Source: Balneola vulgaris DSM 17893
GTDB taxonomy: Bacteria; Bacteroidota; Rhodothermia; Balneolales; Balneolaceae
Direction of reading: 5' to 3'
DNA length: 64,000 bases
Assembly: GCF_000375465.1 (NCBI RefSeq)
Contig: NZ_AQXH01000001.1
Location: forward strand, 310,130-374,129
Positions 53,838 through 63,014 of the stretch are shown piece after piece. Numbering within the stretch: position 1 is the first letter of the stretch; each line of letters starts with the position of its first letter. A program made the translations under genes and the position numbers. The notes under the pieces were generated by a model. That model ran no database searches, was not told the DNA's origin, and saw only the letters and a list, made by a program, of their open reading frames with translations.

Positions 53838-54758
53838 ATGAAAGTGACTATTGATAAATATCTCCGATATTTGAGTGTTGAAAAGAATGCCTCTCCTCAC
53901 ACCATCACTTCGTATGAAAATGATCTCCTCAATTTTCTCGATTTTTGTACCCATCAATTTGAAAAAGAAAGTGATAAAATTGATCTAGCTCAGATAGACC
54001 GACTTACTATTAGGCTTTGGTTAGGAAATTTATCTGAAGAGGGATTAGCAAAAAGTAGTATAGCTCGTAAAGTAGCTTCTCTAAGATCATTTTTTAAATA
54101 CAGTTTTAGTCGAGGGTATATCCAAAAAAATCCAGCTCATCTGTTGGTGGTTCCTAAAAAAGACAAGACACTTCCTAAAACTACTACGCCGGAAGACATC
54201 CAACGAATGATGGATGTAGTAAACACAGACACTCCCAAAGGAAAGCAGAGTCGGGCTGTATTGGAACTTTTTTATGCAACGGGTATTCGTTTAAGTGAAC
54301 TAATTGGTTTAGATATATCACATTTAGATTTACATAAAAAACAAATAACCGTACTTGGTAAAGGCAATAAACAACGCATCATCCCATTAGGTAATAGAGC
54401 TTATGAAGCTCTTAAAGATCATCTTGAGACTAAAGAAAAATTGTTTGGAAGCAGAACGGATAACGATGCTTTGAAGGCTGTATTTTTAGCTGGAAACGGA
54501 CAAAGAATGTATGCACGATACGCTCAACGGATAGTTGAGAAATATTTAAGTAAAACAAGCGAGGTTACACAAAAAAGCCCTCACGTGTTAAGACATAGCT
54601 TTGCAACGCATATGCTTAATAACGGGGCAGACATCAGAATCATTAAGGAGTTCCTGGGTCATTCCAATTTATCAGCAACCCAGATCTACACACATACAAG
54701 TGTAGAACGCCTCAAGAATGTGTATGAGCATGCACATCCGAGAGCTAAAACAAAATAA
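53838..54758 (+). CDS. xerC: XerC-type tyrosine recombinase
   Basis: 306 residues. N-terminal core-binding SAM-like domain (10-90), then the catalytic domain with the full set R151 (ATGIRLSEL), K175 (VLGKGNK), H249 and R252 (HVLRHSFATH), H275 (LGHSNL), Y284 (QIYTHT). The ending YEHAHPRA is typical of XerC/D. It resolves chromosome dimers at dif, or could serve an integrative element, but no att-like repeats were noticed near it. Ends 18 nt before the HPF gene. Confidence 0.93.
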   Translation: MKVTIDKYLRYLSVEKNASPHTITSYENDLLNFLDFCTHQFEKESDKIDLAQIDRLTIRLWLGNLSEEGLAKSSIARKVASLRSFFKYSFSRGYIQKNPAHLLVVPKKDKTLPKTTTPEDIQRMMDVVNTDTPKGKQSRAVLELFYATGIRLSELIGLDISHLDLHKKQITVLGKGNKQRIIPLGNRAYEALKDHLETKEKLFGSRTDNDALKAVFLAGNGQRMYARYAQRIVEKYLSKTSEVTQKSPHVLRHSFATHMLNNGADIRIIKEFLGHSNLSATQIYTHTSVERLKNVYEHAHPRAKTK

Positions 54759-54762
54759 AAAT

Positions 54763-54776
54763 AACTAGGAGACACT
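54763..54776 (+). promoter_or_regulatory. Ribosome binding site of the HPF gene
   Basis: CTAGGAGACACT precedes the ATG at 54777 with AGGAG 6 nt upstream, one of the few clear sites in the window. Confidence 0.6.
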
Positions 54777-55076
54777 ATGAATATTTCAATAACATCACGC
54801 CATTTTGATGCAAGCGAGAATCTTAAAGAATTTAGTATTGGAAGCGTTGAAAAACTCGAACAATTTTACGACAGAATTGTCTCTTGCGATATTATATTAG
54901 AACCAACTTCTGATCCCAAGCACCCTCAAAAAGCTGAGATCATTATTAAAGTGCCCAGAAAAGTAATTGCTGTTAATGAGAAAGCCGAGACCTACGAAAA
55001 AGCAATTTCAGATGCGGTGGATGTAGCCACTCGTCAAATCAAACGATATAAAGAAAAACTACACGCTGTACATTAA
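54777..55076 (+). CDS. hpf: Ribosome hibernation-promoting factor (short HPF)
   Basis: 99 residues, the short form. Starts ISITSRHFDASENLKEFSIGSVEKLEQFYDRIV and contains KAEIIIKVPRKVIAVNEKAETYEKAISDAVDVATRQIKRYKEKL, the beta-alpha-beta-alpha HPF fold. It binds the 30S subunit and stores 70S/100S ribosomes in slow growth. Strong AGGAG site before the ATG; 12 nt before hprK. Confidence 0.95.
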   Translation: MNISITSRHFDASENLKEFSIGSVEKLEQFYDRIVSCDIILEPTSDPKHPQKAEIIIKVPRKVIAVNEKAETYEKAISDAVDVATRQIKRYKEKLHAVH

Positions 55077-55088
55077 TTAACCACATAC

Positions 55089-56120
55089 ATGCCATTTTCA
55101 CCTAGCCAGCCCATTCCCAAAAAAGAACAAATTAGTGTTAGTTACATTGTTCAAAAATTGAAACAGCGTGTTCAAATTAATTTGATTGCATGTACAAACA
55201 CTGAAACTTCAGAAGATAAATTTGTAACCGAGGCCGATTTACATCGGCCGGGAATGGCGCTAGCAGGGTATGTGGATTTATTTACCTACCAACGAATTCA
55301 AATTCTTGGGAATACCGAATCTCAGTTCTTAAATAATTTAGACATTGATAAGCGAAAAGAAGCCTTTTCCTTCATCACTAAATTTGATATACCTGTAATA
55401 TTCCTAACTGATGGTAACACACTCCCACCTGAGCTCATAGAAATGGCCAATAACGCAGGTATACCCGTCTATACCTCATCCTTAGAAACCACACGATTCA
55501 TGTTTCTTCTTAGAGATTTTCTAGAAGACCAGTTTGCTGTGCAAACAATGGTTCATGGAGCAATGGTTGATGTTTATGGTATAGGAATCCTTATTACAGG
55601 TAAATCAGGTATTGGTAAAAGTGAAGTCGCTTTAGACTTAATTGAACGTGGGCACCGCTTAGTGGCTGACGATGTTGTGATGTTAACCAAAAAGAGTAAT
55701 GTGTTAATGTCTTCGGCAACGGAGATGAGTAAACATTTTATGGAGATTCGTGGGTTAGGAATCGTTGATGTAATGTCGATGTTTGGTATTCGATCTATTC
55801 GATACCAAAAAAGATTAGAGGTAGTGTTAGAATTAACTTTATGGGATGAAACCGAAGACATTGAACGAACAGGATTAAACCATGACTCTGTATCTGTTCT
55901 AGATTTAGACATACCATTAATTCAACTCCCTATCACCCCTGGTAAAAACATCACCGTAATTGCAGAAGTAATAGCCATGAATTATTTATTGAAACATTAT
56001 GGCTACGATCCCGCAAAAGCCTTCCAAGATAGAATTCAATCTCAAATTGCTTTAAAAACTAAAGGAATGCATCAAGGACCTAAAAGAGCTATTGAATACT
56101 TTGAAGGTGATTTGGAGTAA
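55089..56120 (+). CDS. hprK: HPr kinase/phosphorylase
   Basis: 343 residues. N-terminal half as in HprK (DLHRPGMALAGY), then the P-loop GKSGIGKSE (171-178), HRLVADDVVML, EIRGLGIVDVMSMFGI (the HprK signature 'E-x-R-G-L-G-I-x-D') and NYLLKHYGYDPAKAFQ. It phosphorylates HPr at Ser46. HPr and PTS genes are not in the window; many Bacteroidota relatives carry HprK without a full PTS. Sits 12 nt after hpf. Confidence 0.93.
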   Translation: MPFSPSQPIPKKEQISVSYIVQKLKQRVQINLIACTNTETSEDKFVTEADLHRPGMALAGYVDLFTYQRIQILGNTESQFLNNLDIDKRKEAFSFITKFDIPVIFLTDGNTLPPELIEMANNAGIPVYTSSLETTRFMFLLRDFLEDQFAVQTMVHGAMVDVYGIGILITGKSGIGKSEVALDLIERGHRLVADDVVMLTKKSNVLMSSATEMSKHFMEIRGLGIVDVMSMFGIRSIRYQKRLEVVLELTLWDETEDIERTGLNHDSVSVLDLDIPLIQLPITPGKNITVIAEVIAMNYLLKHYGYDPAKAFQDRIQSQIALKTKGMHQGPKRAIEYFEGDLE

Positions 56121-56192
56121 CATTAGAATGCTTTTACACTCTTTGATAAGAAGCGAGGTTGTTGGTACCTTTTCGAGGATTAAAATTAGTTT

Positions 56193-57167
56193 ATGCCATT
56201 AAAGAATCATTTCTATTACGACGAACAAAAATGTGAATTTATACCTATCGAGTATAATAAAGCAGAGCAAGTCGTATATAACTTATCTGTATGGATACTC
56301 ACGGGTGTGGTATTATCCGGCTTAGGGATAATGCTATTATCCAATTTTGTAGGTACACCTGCTGAATTAGCATTGAAGGCTGAAAATGATGCCCTTGCTG
56401 CACAACTTGAAGAGACAAAAGAGTCGATCCTTTCCATTGATGAACAGCTTCAGGAAATAGCTAAAAATGACAACGAAATATATAGATCTGTACTCGGACT
56501 AGAAGATATTTCATCTGATGAACGAGAAGCAGGTACAGGTGGTGCGCTCCCAGATGAAGAACTTGATGTATTTTCAGAATCGACGGCAGAGTTATTACGT
56601 TGGACCACTAATAAGCTGAATAATCTAGAGCGTAAAATAAATATTCAGAAACTCAGCTTTGAAGAATTGAAGGAAGCCTACAATAATAATGCTGAGAAAT
56701 TAAAACACATTCCTGCAATTAAACCTACTAAAGGTATTCTTCTAAGTAGCTTTGGAATGCGAGATCATCCAGTGTTAGGTTACACAAGAATGCATGCCGC
56801 TGCCGACTTTAGAGCAGACATCGGAAGTGAAGTATATGCTACTGCAAACGGTACCATCAAATATGTTGGCTTAAGAGGTACTCTTGGTCGTATTGTAGTG
56901 ATAGATCACGGTTATGGATACGAAACACTCTATGCCCATCTTTCTTCGGTTCCAAAAGGATTGAAAAAAGGAAATAAAGTAAACCGTGGAGATCTAATCG
57001 CATATTCTGGTAATTCAGGGTTAACAGAAGGTCCGCATCTTCACTATGAAGTACATCTTAATGATATCAAAGTAGATCCTATCAACTACCTATTTGCGGA
57101 TATCTCACCTGAGGAATATTTGATGTTCAAAGAATTTGCTAAGACAAATACTAAATCAATGGATTAA
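56193..57167 (+). CDS. M23 family metallopeptidase (LytM domain)
   Basis: 324 residues. A membrane segment (VYNLSVWILTGVVLSGLGIMLLSNF) near 28-52, a coiled coil at 60-175 (residues such as ALKAENDALAAQLEET), then a LytM domain from about 190: GMRDHPVLGYTRMHAAADFRADIGSEVYA (H-x3-D zinc ligands), YLYAHLSS, and GPHLHYEVHLN (H-x-H). Peptidoglycan crosslink cleavage or NlpD/EnvC-like activation of an amidase. No unusual residues seen. Confidence 0.93.
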   Translation: MPLKNHFYYDEQKCEFIPIEYNKAEQVVYNLSVWILTGVVLSGLGIMLLSNFVGTPAELALKAENDALAAQLEETKESILSIDEQLQEIAKNDNEIYRSVLGLEDISSDEREAGTGGALPDEELDVFSESTAELLRWTTNKLNNLERKINIQKLSFEELKEAYNNNAEKLKHIPAIKPTKGILLSSFGMRDHPVLGYTRMHAAADFRADIGSEVYATANGTIKYVGLRGTLGRIVVIDHGYGYETLYAHLSSVPKGLKKGNKVNRGDLIAYSGNSGLTEGPHLHYEVHLNDIKVDPINYLFADISPEEYLMFKEFAKTNTKSMD

Positions 57168-57236
57168 GTCTCCTAATCCAAGCAATTAATTCTTCTTTTT
57201 ACTTTCTTCAGCTAATCAAAAAATTAACGTTGAAGA

Positions 57237-58616
57237 ATGCGAAAACATCTACTCCTCCCCTTTCTAATACTATTTCTTAGTACTTCTCTATTTAATTCAG
57301 TTGCCCAATCTCACGTCTCGGAACCACAAAGTGATTGGGCTCAAAGCCTAATCAAAGATGCGTTAAAAAGTAATTTTGGGTTTAATCGACTTACGCACTT
57401 AACCGATTACTATGGTCCCAGATTAAGTGGCTCAAAAACTTTAGAAGATGCAATTGACTGGATCGTTTCAGAAATGGAAAACGATGGATTTGACCGTGTT
57501 TGGAAACAACCTGTAATGGTTCCACATTGGGTTCGAGGTAAAGAATCTGCAATTCTAAACACACCCATAAAAAAAGAATTACCCATGCTTAGTATGGGCG
57601 GCAGTGCTGGGACAAATGGGAAAGCCCTTACCGCTGAGGTGTTAGTAGTTACATCTTTTGAAGATCTAGAGAATAAATCTGAATTAGCAAAAGGTAAGAT
57701 AGTACTCTTTAATGCTCCCTTCACAAGTTATGGCAAAACGGTTCAATATAGAATGAATGGTGCTTCAGCGGCAGCCAAACATGGTGCTATAGCAAGCATA
57801 ATCGCTTCTGTAGCCTCTTATTCAATGCAAACGCCTCATACTGGCACTATGAACTATGAAGATGGTGTAGCTAAAATTCCACACGCTGCAATTACTGTAG
57901 AGGATGCGAATCTCATTGAGCGATTTTCTAAACGAGGTGAAACTGTAGAAATCACCCTCAACATGGAAGCAAAAACTTTAGAAGATGCATTATCCCATAA
58001 CGTAATTGCCGAAATTAAAGGTAGTGAGTACCCTGATGAAATTATTGTAATGGGTGGACATATAGACTCTTGGGACGTAGGCCAAGGTGCAATGGATGAT
58101 GGTGGCGGTTGTGTAGCTGCTTGGGAAGCTCTTAGACTTATCAAGCAAAGTGGTATCAGGCCTAAACGAACAATCAGGGTTGTGCTATGGACAAACGAAG
58201 AAAATGGATTGCGTGGGGCTAATGAATATCATCGCTGGGTTAAAGAGGAAGAGAAAAGTTTAAACAAACATATACTAGCTATAGAATCAGATAGTGGAGT
58301 ATTTGACCCCATTGGTTTTGGATTTAGTGGCAGCGATGAAGCCTATAATATACTAGTGGAAATTGGAAAAGAATTACGCAAAGCCGATTCAGGTGAAGTA
58401 AGAAAAGGCGGCGGTGGTGCTGATATTGGACCACTTATGCAAGATGGCGTGCCTGGAATGGGACTAGTTGTGGATGGCAGTAAATACTTCTGGTTTCATC
58501 ATACCGCAGCTGATACGATCGACAAACTGAACATTGATGATTTTAACGAGTCGGTTGCTACCATGGCCGTTTTTGCAGCATTAGTTGCTGATATCACTAT
58601 TACATTACCACGATAA
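57237..58616 (+). CDS. M28 family peptidase (carboxypeptidase Q-like)
   Basis: 459 residues with a signal peptide (ending NSVAQ). A PA-like insert lies in the middle (LVVTSFEDLENKSELAKGKIVLFNAPFTSYG). The M28 zinc residues are in VMGGHIDSWDVGQGAMDDGGGC (H and D), TNEENGLRGANE (E pair) and ESDSGVFDPIG, with the last His in WFHHTAADTIDKL. Removes N-terminal residues from peptides in the periplasm or outside. Ends before a bidirectional hairpin terminator. Confidence 0.93.
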   Translation: MRKHLLLPFLILFLSTSLFNSVAQSHVSEPQSDWAQSLIKDALKSNFGFNRLTHLTDYYGPRLSGSKTLEDAIDWIVSEMENDGFDRVWKQPVMVPHWVRGKESAILNTPIKKELPMLSMGGSAGTNGKALTAEVLVVTSFEDLENKSELAKGKIVLFNAPFTSYGKTVQYRMNGASAAAKHGAIASIIASVASYSMQTPHTGTMNYEDGVAKIPHAAITVEDANLIERFSKRGETVEITLNMEAKTLEDALSHNVIAEIKGSEYPDEIIVMGGHIDSWDVGQGAMDDGGGCVAAWEALRLIKQSGIRPKRTIRVVLWTNEENGLRGANEYHRWVKEEEKSLNKHILAIESDSGVFDPIGFGFSGSDEAYNILVEIGKELRKADSGEVRKGGGGADIGPLMQDGVPGMGLVVDGSKYFWFHHTAADTIDKLNIDDFNESVATMAVFAALVADITITLPR

Positions 58617-58626
58617 GAAATCAGTA

Positions 58627-58660
58627 AAAGAAGCTCGTTATGTTATTAATGAGCTTCTTT
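58627..58660. terminator. Bidirectional terminator between the M28 gene and trmH
   Basis: 10-bp stem AAAGAAGCTC (58627-58636) / GAGCTTCTTT (58651-58660), extending to about 14 bp with a G-T pair. It covers the trmH stop codon. Confidence 0.85.
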
Positions 58661-59326
58661 ATGCTCTTCCATGAATCTCTTAACAAGCTGATCACCCGCT
58701 TTAATAGATTTCTTCAACCATTCAATTCTGATTTCAGATTTTTCATTCTCTGATAGCATCCAATCCAAACGTTCTTTTCTTAAACGTGTGGTAGTATCAT
58801 ATAAACATATAGCGGCACTCACTGAAATATTAAAACTTTCACTAAAACCATGCATTGGGATTTTTACGAAAGCATCCGCCTGTTCTTTTACTTGATCGGT
58901 CACCCCTTCAAGTTCGGTACCAAATACTAAAGCAATAGGCGTAGATAAGGCTAATTCATTCAGATTAGAATCCTGCTCATGAGGCGTAGTAGCTACAATT
59001 TTATAGCCTTTATTTCTTAATTCAGTAAAACATTCAGATACATTATCATGGTTAGTCTTGTTATATCTATGAAGATCTAGCCACTGATCAGCTCCAATAG
59101 TTACTTCAGATGAAGCATCGAATTGATTTCGATTTTCAATGATATGCACATCTTGAATCCCAAAGCCATCACAACTACGCAATACCGCACTTGCGTTATG
59201 CGGTTGATAGATATCCTCAAGTACAACGGTTATTTTTCGAGTCCGTTGCTCTAATACGTTATTTATTCGATCCCATCGTTCAAGTGAGATGAATTCACGT
59301 AAATACTCTTCTAATTCCTTATTCAT
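58646..59326 (-). CDS. trmH: TrmH: tRNA (guanosine-18-2'-O)-methyltransferase
   Basis: 226 residues, SPOUT fold. RKITVVLEDIYQPHNASAVLRSCDGFGIQDVHII start (N-x-R of the SPOUT family: NASAVLRSCDGFG), ALVFGTELEGVTDQV and MHGFSESFNISVSAAICLYD near the end (N/S residues of the knot). Methylates G18 in the tRNA D-loop. A terminator separates it from the preceding response-regulator gene, so it has its own promoter. Confidence 0.93.
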   Translation of the reverse strand: MNKELEEYLREFISLERWDRINNVLEQRTRKITVVLEDIYQPHNASAVLRSCDGFGIQDVHIIENRNQFDASSEVTIGADQWLDLHRYNKTNHDNVSECFTELRNKGYKIVATTPHEQDSNLNELALSTPIALVFGTELEGVTDQVKEQADAFVKIPMHGFSESFNISVSAAICLYDTTTRLRKERLDWMLSENEKSEIRIEWLKKSIKAGDQLVKRFMEEHKEAH

Positions 59327-59336
59327 AAGAATACAT

Positions 59337-59362
59337 AAAAAAGGCCACCAAATGGCGGCCTA
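59337..59362 (-). terminator. Terminator of the OmpR-type regulator gene
   Basis: On the minus strand AGGCCGCC ATTT GGTGGCCT followed by TTTTTT; 8-bp stem with one G-T pair. It lies 11 nt upstream of the trmH ATG. Confidence 0.85.
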
Positions 59363-59375
59363 ATAATAATCTCAA

Positions 59376-60047
59376 TTATTCACATCTAAATGTGAATCCT
59401 TTTTTTCTGATTGTTTCAATGTAATCAGTTTCAGTGTACTCACGTATTTTTTTCCTCAAATAGCTGATGTACACATTTATATAATTGGTTTGAGTATCGA
59501 AGTGAATATCCCAAACTTTTTCAGCAAGTTCTTCTTGAGTAATAATTCGGTTTTTATTCTTCAAGAAGTAAACCAATAAATTAAACTCATTATTAGTAAG
59601 CTGTACTTTCTCATTGTTAACCATGAATTCACGCTTGAGCAGGTCAACTTTGAGTTCGCCACATGTAAGAAGTTGATCACCAGAAGATTCGGTTCTTCTT
59701 TTAATCGCCTCCATACGGGCTAAAAGTTCTTCCGTATTAAATGGCTTGGTGAGATAATCATCAGCACCTACTTTTAAGCACTTTACTTTGACGTCTGTTT
59801 CTTGTTCACCTGAAAGAACTAATACTGGAGTTGTAATCCCTTCATCTCGAAGATGTTTACAAACTTCATACCCGTCTCCATCTGGTAATCCCAAGTCAAG
59901 AACAATCATTTCGTAGTCGTTCTCTACAGCCATTGTTTGTCCATCATGGGCTGTTTCGGCAGTACTTACCGAATTTCCATTGTGCTCTAGAACTGCTTTA
60001 ACAAGCGTTCTTACGGATGGATCATCTTCAACAACTAGTATATTCAT
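59376..60047 (-). CDS. OmpR/PhoB-type response regulator
   Basis: 223 residues. Receiver domain with D8-D9, phospho-acceptor D51 (MIVLDLGLPDG), K102 region (YLTKPFN); then a winged-helix Trans_reg_C domain (about 128-222) with LTNNEFNLLVYFLKNKNRIITQEELAEKVWD and NYINVYISYLRKKIRE (recognition helix). No kinase gene is adjacent. Single-gene transcript ended by the terminator at 59337-59362. Confidence 0.94.
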   Translation of the reverse strand: MNILVVEDDPSVRTLVKAVLEHNGNSVSTAETAHDGQTMAVENDYEMIVLDLGLPDGDGYEVCKHLRDEGITTPVLVLSGEQETDVKVKCLKVGADDYLTKPFNTEELLARMEAIKRRTESSGDQLLTCGELKVDLLKREFMVNNEKVQLTNNEFNLLVYFLKNKNRIITQEELAEKVWDIHFDTQTNYINVYISYLRKKIREYTETDYIETIRKKGFTFRCE

Positions 60048-60158
60048 ATACAGCTTAACTTATTATTTTTATTTGCAAAACCCTGATATTTATCAGCTTT
60101 CAACCGATCAAAGTTAAAAAAACTTAATAAACATTAGAAAGAAAACCTAACACGTTTT

Positions 60159-60860
60159 CTAATTTGAATATTCGAATTCATGTTTCTGAAGCCAATTGAT
60201 TGTTTCAACAACAAATGGCTCCGTTAATTTGTGTGCGTCGTCAATTTCTACGAACTCAGCACTATAACCTAATGCCTTCAATTTTTCAATTTCTTGTTGC
60301 TGAGGACCGGGAAATACACTCTGGTCATTTTTGCCGTGAAGGGCCAAAAAATGAATATGTTTTGCATCTTCCAACCGATCTTCAAACACTTCCGTTTTTA
60401 TGCGAGCACCTACTACAATAGCTTCGTTTACATGTTTCCACCTAGAAAGAGCGAAGTAACCGGCTAAATAACCACCCATTGAATATCCGAATAAAGTGAT
60501 TTTATTAACGTCGATGTTGGGAAGTAACCCATCTACTATTTCTTGAATGAATTCTGAGGCAAGCTCTAACGACTTTGTAAATTGACCTCTATTGCCATCA
60601 TACAAATACCAAGCTCTACCCCATTGAGATACATTTACGGATCTAGTCTCATCATAGATTGGATAAGGTCCTTGAATAAATAAATGATAGGCTTTCAAGG
60701 AAAGCATTGGCTCTACTAATTTTTCAAACTTCTCAATATTCTGCCTATATCCATGTAAATAGATTATCAAAGGTTTTTCACCTTTCTCGCCTACTTCATA
60801 TAGTTTATATGGAACTTCAATTTTAAATGAAGTTTTGCCTGAGATGAGTACTTCTTTCAT
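60159..60860 (-). CDS. Alpha/beta hydrolase (phospholipase/carboxylesterase family)
   Basis: 233 residues. PLIIYLHGYRQN (oxyanion loop with H), nucleophile elbow ITLFGYSMGGYLAGYFALSRW (G-x-S-x-G), FLALHGKNDQSVFPGPQQQEIEKL (Asp acid region), and EFVEIDDAHKLTEPFV (catalytic His). Probable esterase; no signal peptide. Stands alone between the OmpR-type regulator and bioB. Confidence 0.88.
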   Translation of the reverse strand: MKEVLISGKTSFKIEVPYKLYEVGEKGEKPLIIYLHGYRQNIEKFEKLVEPMLSLKAYHLFIQGPYPIYDETRSVNVSQWGRAWYLYDGNRGQFTKSLELASEFIQEIVDGLLPNIDVNKITLFGYSMGGYLAGYFALSRWKHVNEAIVVGARIKTEVFEDRLEDAKHIHFLALHGKNDQSVFPGPQQQEIEKLKALGYSAEFVEIDDAHKLTEPFVVETINWLQKHEFEYSN

Positions 60861-60977
60861 TTACTTTTTGGTAGACTATACCGTTTTTTAAGGATTAAAT
60901 AAATGGAAATGTACATTGGCATTTGAATTCTTTCACCTTACTTTTGAGGAATTACAAGATCACTTAAACACCTATTT

Positions 60978-61970
60978 ATGTCAGTAATTAGAAACGACTG
61001 GACCAAAGAAGAAATTTCAGAAATATACAATACTCCATTAATGGAGCTCATCTATAGAGCAGCTACTATACACCGAGAATATCATAAAACAGGTGAAGTT
61101 CAAGTTTGCACCCTTTTATCTATTAAAACAGGTGGATGTTCAGAGGATTGTTCTTACTGCCCTCAATCTGCACGTTACGATACGGGAGTAAAGGCTGAAA
61201 AAATGATGCCTAAAGAAATGATTTTAGCGGCCGCTGAACGCGCAAAAGATGCAGGTTCTACTCGCTTTTGTATGGGCGCTGCTTGGAGAAGCGCACGTAA
61301 AACTAAAGATTTTGACGAAGTATTAGATGTAGTGTCTTCTGTTGCTGATCTTGGCTTAGAAGTTTGTGCTACTCTAGGTATGCTTAATGATGAACAAGCA
61401 GCTAAGCTAAAAGAAGCTGGGTTATATGCATACAATCATAACCTTGATTCAAGTGAAGACTTCTATAAAAAAATCATCACTACTCGTACCTATGAAGACC
61501 GTTTAGATACCATTAAAAAAGTTCAGGATAATAACATATCTGTTTGTTCAGGCGGTATAATTGGAATGGGCGAATCGCATGAAGACAGAATTGGACTTCT
61601 ATACACACTATCAAATTTAGAAACACACCCAGAATCAGTTCCTGTAAATGCTTTAATAGCTGTAGAAGGAACCCCTATGGAAAACCAACCTAAAGTACCT
61701 TCTTGGGATATGGCACGCATGATTGCTACTGCAAGAATATTGATGCCAAAATCGATGGTTAGACTGTCTGCAGGTAGAGTTAGAATGAATTTCGAAGAAC
61801 AAGCACTGTGTTTTATGGCTGGTGCTAATTCGATCTTTACAGGCGAGAAGCTGTTAACAACCAATAACAACGAACTTGATGAAGATATGCATATGTTCGA
61901 ATTATTTGGATTAACCCCTCGTCCTGCGTATAAAGATGCTAAACCAGAACATGTACCCGTAGGAGTATAA
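60978..61970 (+). CDS. bioB: Biotin synthase BioB
   Basis: 330 residues. Radical-SAM cluster motif C54-x3-C58-x2-C61 in GGCSEDCSYCPQS, GSTRFCMGAAWR, AYNHNLDSSEDFY, and VRLSAGRVRM with the Arg that binds the [2Fe-2S] cluster, all as in BioB. Inserts sulfur into dethiobiotin. The other biotin genes are not in the window. The next gene follows after 1 nt. Confidence 0.96.
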   Translation: MSVIRNDWTKEEISEIYNTPLMELIYRAATIHREYHKTGEVQVCTLLSIKTGGCSEDCSYCPQSARYDTGVKAEKMMPKEMILAAAERAKDAGSTRFCMGAAWRSARKTKDFDEVLDVVSSVADLGLEVCATLGMLNDEQAAKLKEAGLYAYNHNLDSSEDFYKKIITTRTYEDRLDTIKKVQDNNISVCSGGIIGMGESHEDRIGLLYTLSNLETHPESVPVNALIAVEGTPMENQPKVPSWDMARMIATARILMPKSMVRLSAGRVRMNFEEQALCFMAGANSIFTGEKLLTTNNNELDEDMHMFELFGLTPRPAYKDAKPEHVPVGV

Positions 61971-61971
61971 A

Positions 61972-62874
61972 ATGAATTCTATCAAAATAGCCGCTTTCGC
62001 ATTGTTAGGACTTTCAGGCATTGCTTGTCAGTCGACTGAAACAACACCTTCTATAAATCTTGATGCTGTTCAAGATTCTACCAACATTTTATTTAGTGTA
62101 GAAGATTTAAAAGGTCCGGAAGCGGTTCGTTTTGATGAAATAACAAACTCCTTTTACATCTCCAATTTCAATGGTGGCGGTAATGACGCCGACGCTAATG
62201 GCTTTATAACAAAAGTAGATGCCAATGGTACCCTTGTTGAAATGGAATACATGACAGGTACCGACTCCTACCCTCTTCATGCACCTCGTGGCATGTTCAT
62301 ACAAAATGAGCAGCTATGGGTAGCCGATGTGTTTGGTGTTCATACCTTTGATATAAATACAGGCAATCATCTAAACTTTATAGACTTTTCAGGTTTTGAA
62401 CCAGGTTTTCTAAATGACATCTCAGGAGATGGCTCCGGTACTCTATATGTTACCGACACCGGTAAGCCTGTGGTTTATAAGATTGAAAACCAAACAGCAT
62501 CTGTGTTTCTTGACTCACTTCCTGTTTACCCAAATGGGATTACTTATTTAGCAGAAGAAGAACTTTTTACACTCGCTCCTTGGCGAGGTGACACTACTTT
62601 CTACGCCTTTGATGTTTCAGGAATGGTAACCGAATTCACCAGCTCAAAAGGTGGTAATTTTGACGGTATTGAACCTTTTGAAGACTATTTAATTATAGCT
62701 AGCCAAGTGGATCAAAGTATTCGAATAAACCGTTCTGAACTGGATCAGGTTCTAATTAACACACCAGGCCGACCCGCTGATATTGGCCTCGATAATCGGA
62801 ACTTAATAATTGCTGTACCCTATATAGCATTTGATAGAGTTGACTTTTGGTCTCTATCCTCTACTAAGAACTGA
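61972..62874 (+). CDS. SMP-30/NHL-type beta-propeller lipoprotein
   Basis: 300 residues. Lipobox LLGLSGIAC (Cys19). The mature part reads as a six-bladed beta-propeller of the SMP-30/gluconolactonase or NHL type: FSVEDLKGPEAVRFDEITNSFYISNFN, QLWVADVFGVHTFDI, GTLYVTDTGKPVVYKIE, and LIIASQVDQSIRINRS repeats. Lactonase activity is possible but the metal site is not clear. Only 1 nt separates it from the bioB stop, so it is probably co-transcribed. Confidence 0.82.
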   Translation: MNSIKIAAFALLGLSGIACQSTETTPSINLDAVQDSTNILFSVEDLKGPEAVRFDEITNSFYISNFNGGGNDADANGFITKVDANGTLVEMEYMTGTDSYPLHAPRGMFIQNEQLWVADVFGVHTFDINTGNHLNFIDFSGFEPGFLNDISGDGSGTLYVTDTGKPVVYKIENQTASVFLDSLPVYPNGITYLAEEELFTLAPWRGDTTFYAFDVSGMVTEFTSSKGGNFDGIEPFEDYLIIASQVDQSIRINRSELDQVLINTPGRPADIGLDNRNLIIAVPYIAFDRVDFWSLSSTKN

Positions 62875-62878
62875 TGAT

Positions 62879-62905
62879 ACAGCCATCTAGGCTGTTCTTG
62901 TTTTT
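62879..62905 (+). terminator. Weak terminator after the beta-propeller lipoprotein gene
   Basis: 6-bp stem ACAGCC (62879-62884) / GGCTGT (62890-62895), then TCTTGTTTTT. Confidence 0.65.
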
Positions 62906-63014
62906 ATAACTTGAATTCAGATTAGTTACATAGTTTAATATTGTAATTACACTTCATCGGTTACATTACTCAAGCGATATAAGCTTATAGAAGAAAAATA
63001 ACTAACAAAGTATC

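Noticed and set aside
53838-54758. XerC gene as integrase of a genomic island
   Set aside because: No flanking direct repeats, tRNA or mobile genes seen, and the neighbours are housekeeping genes.
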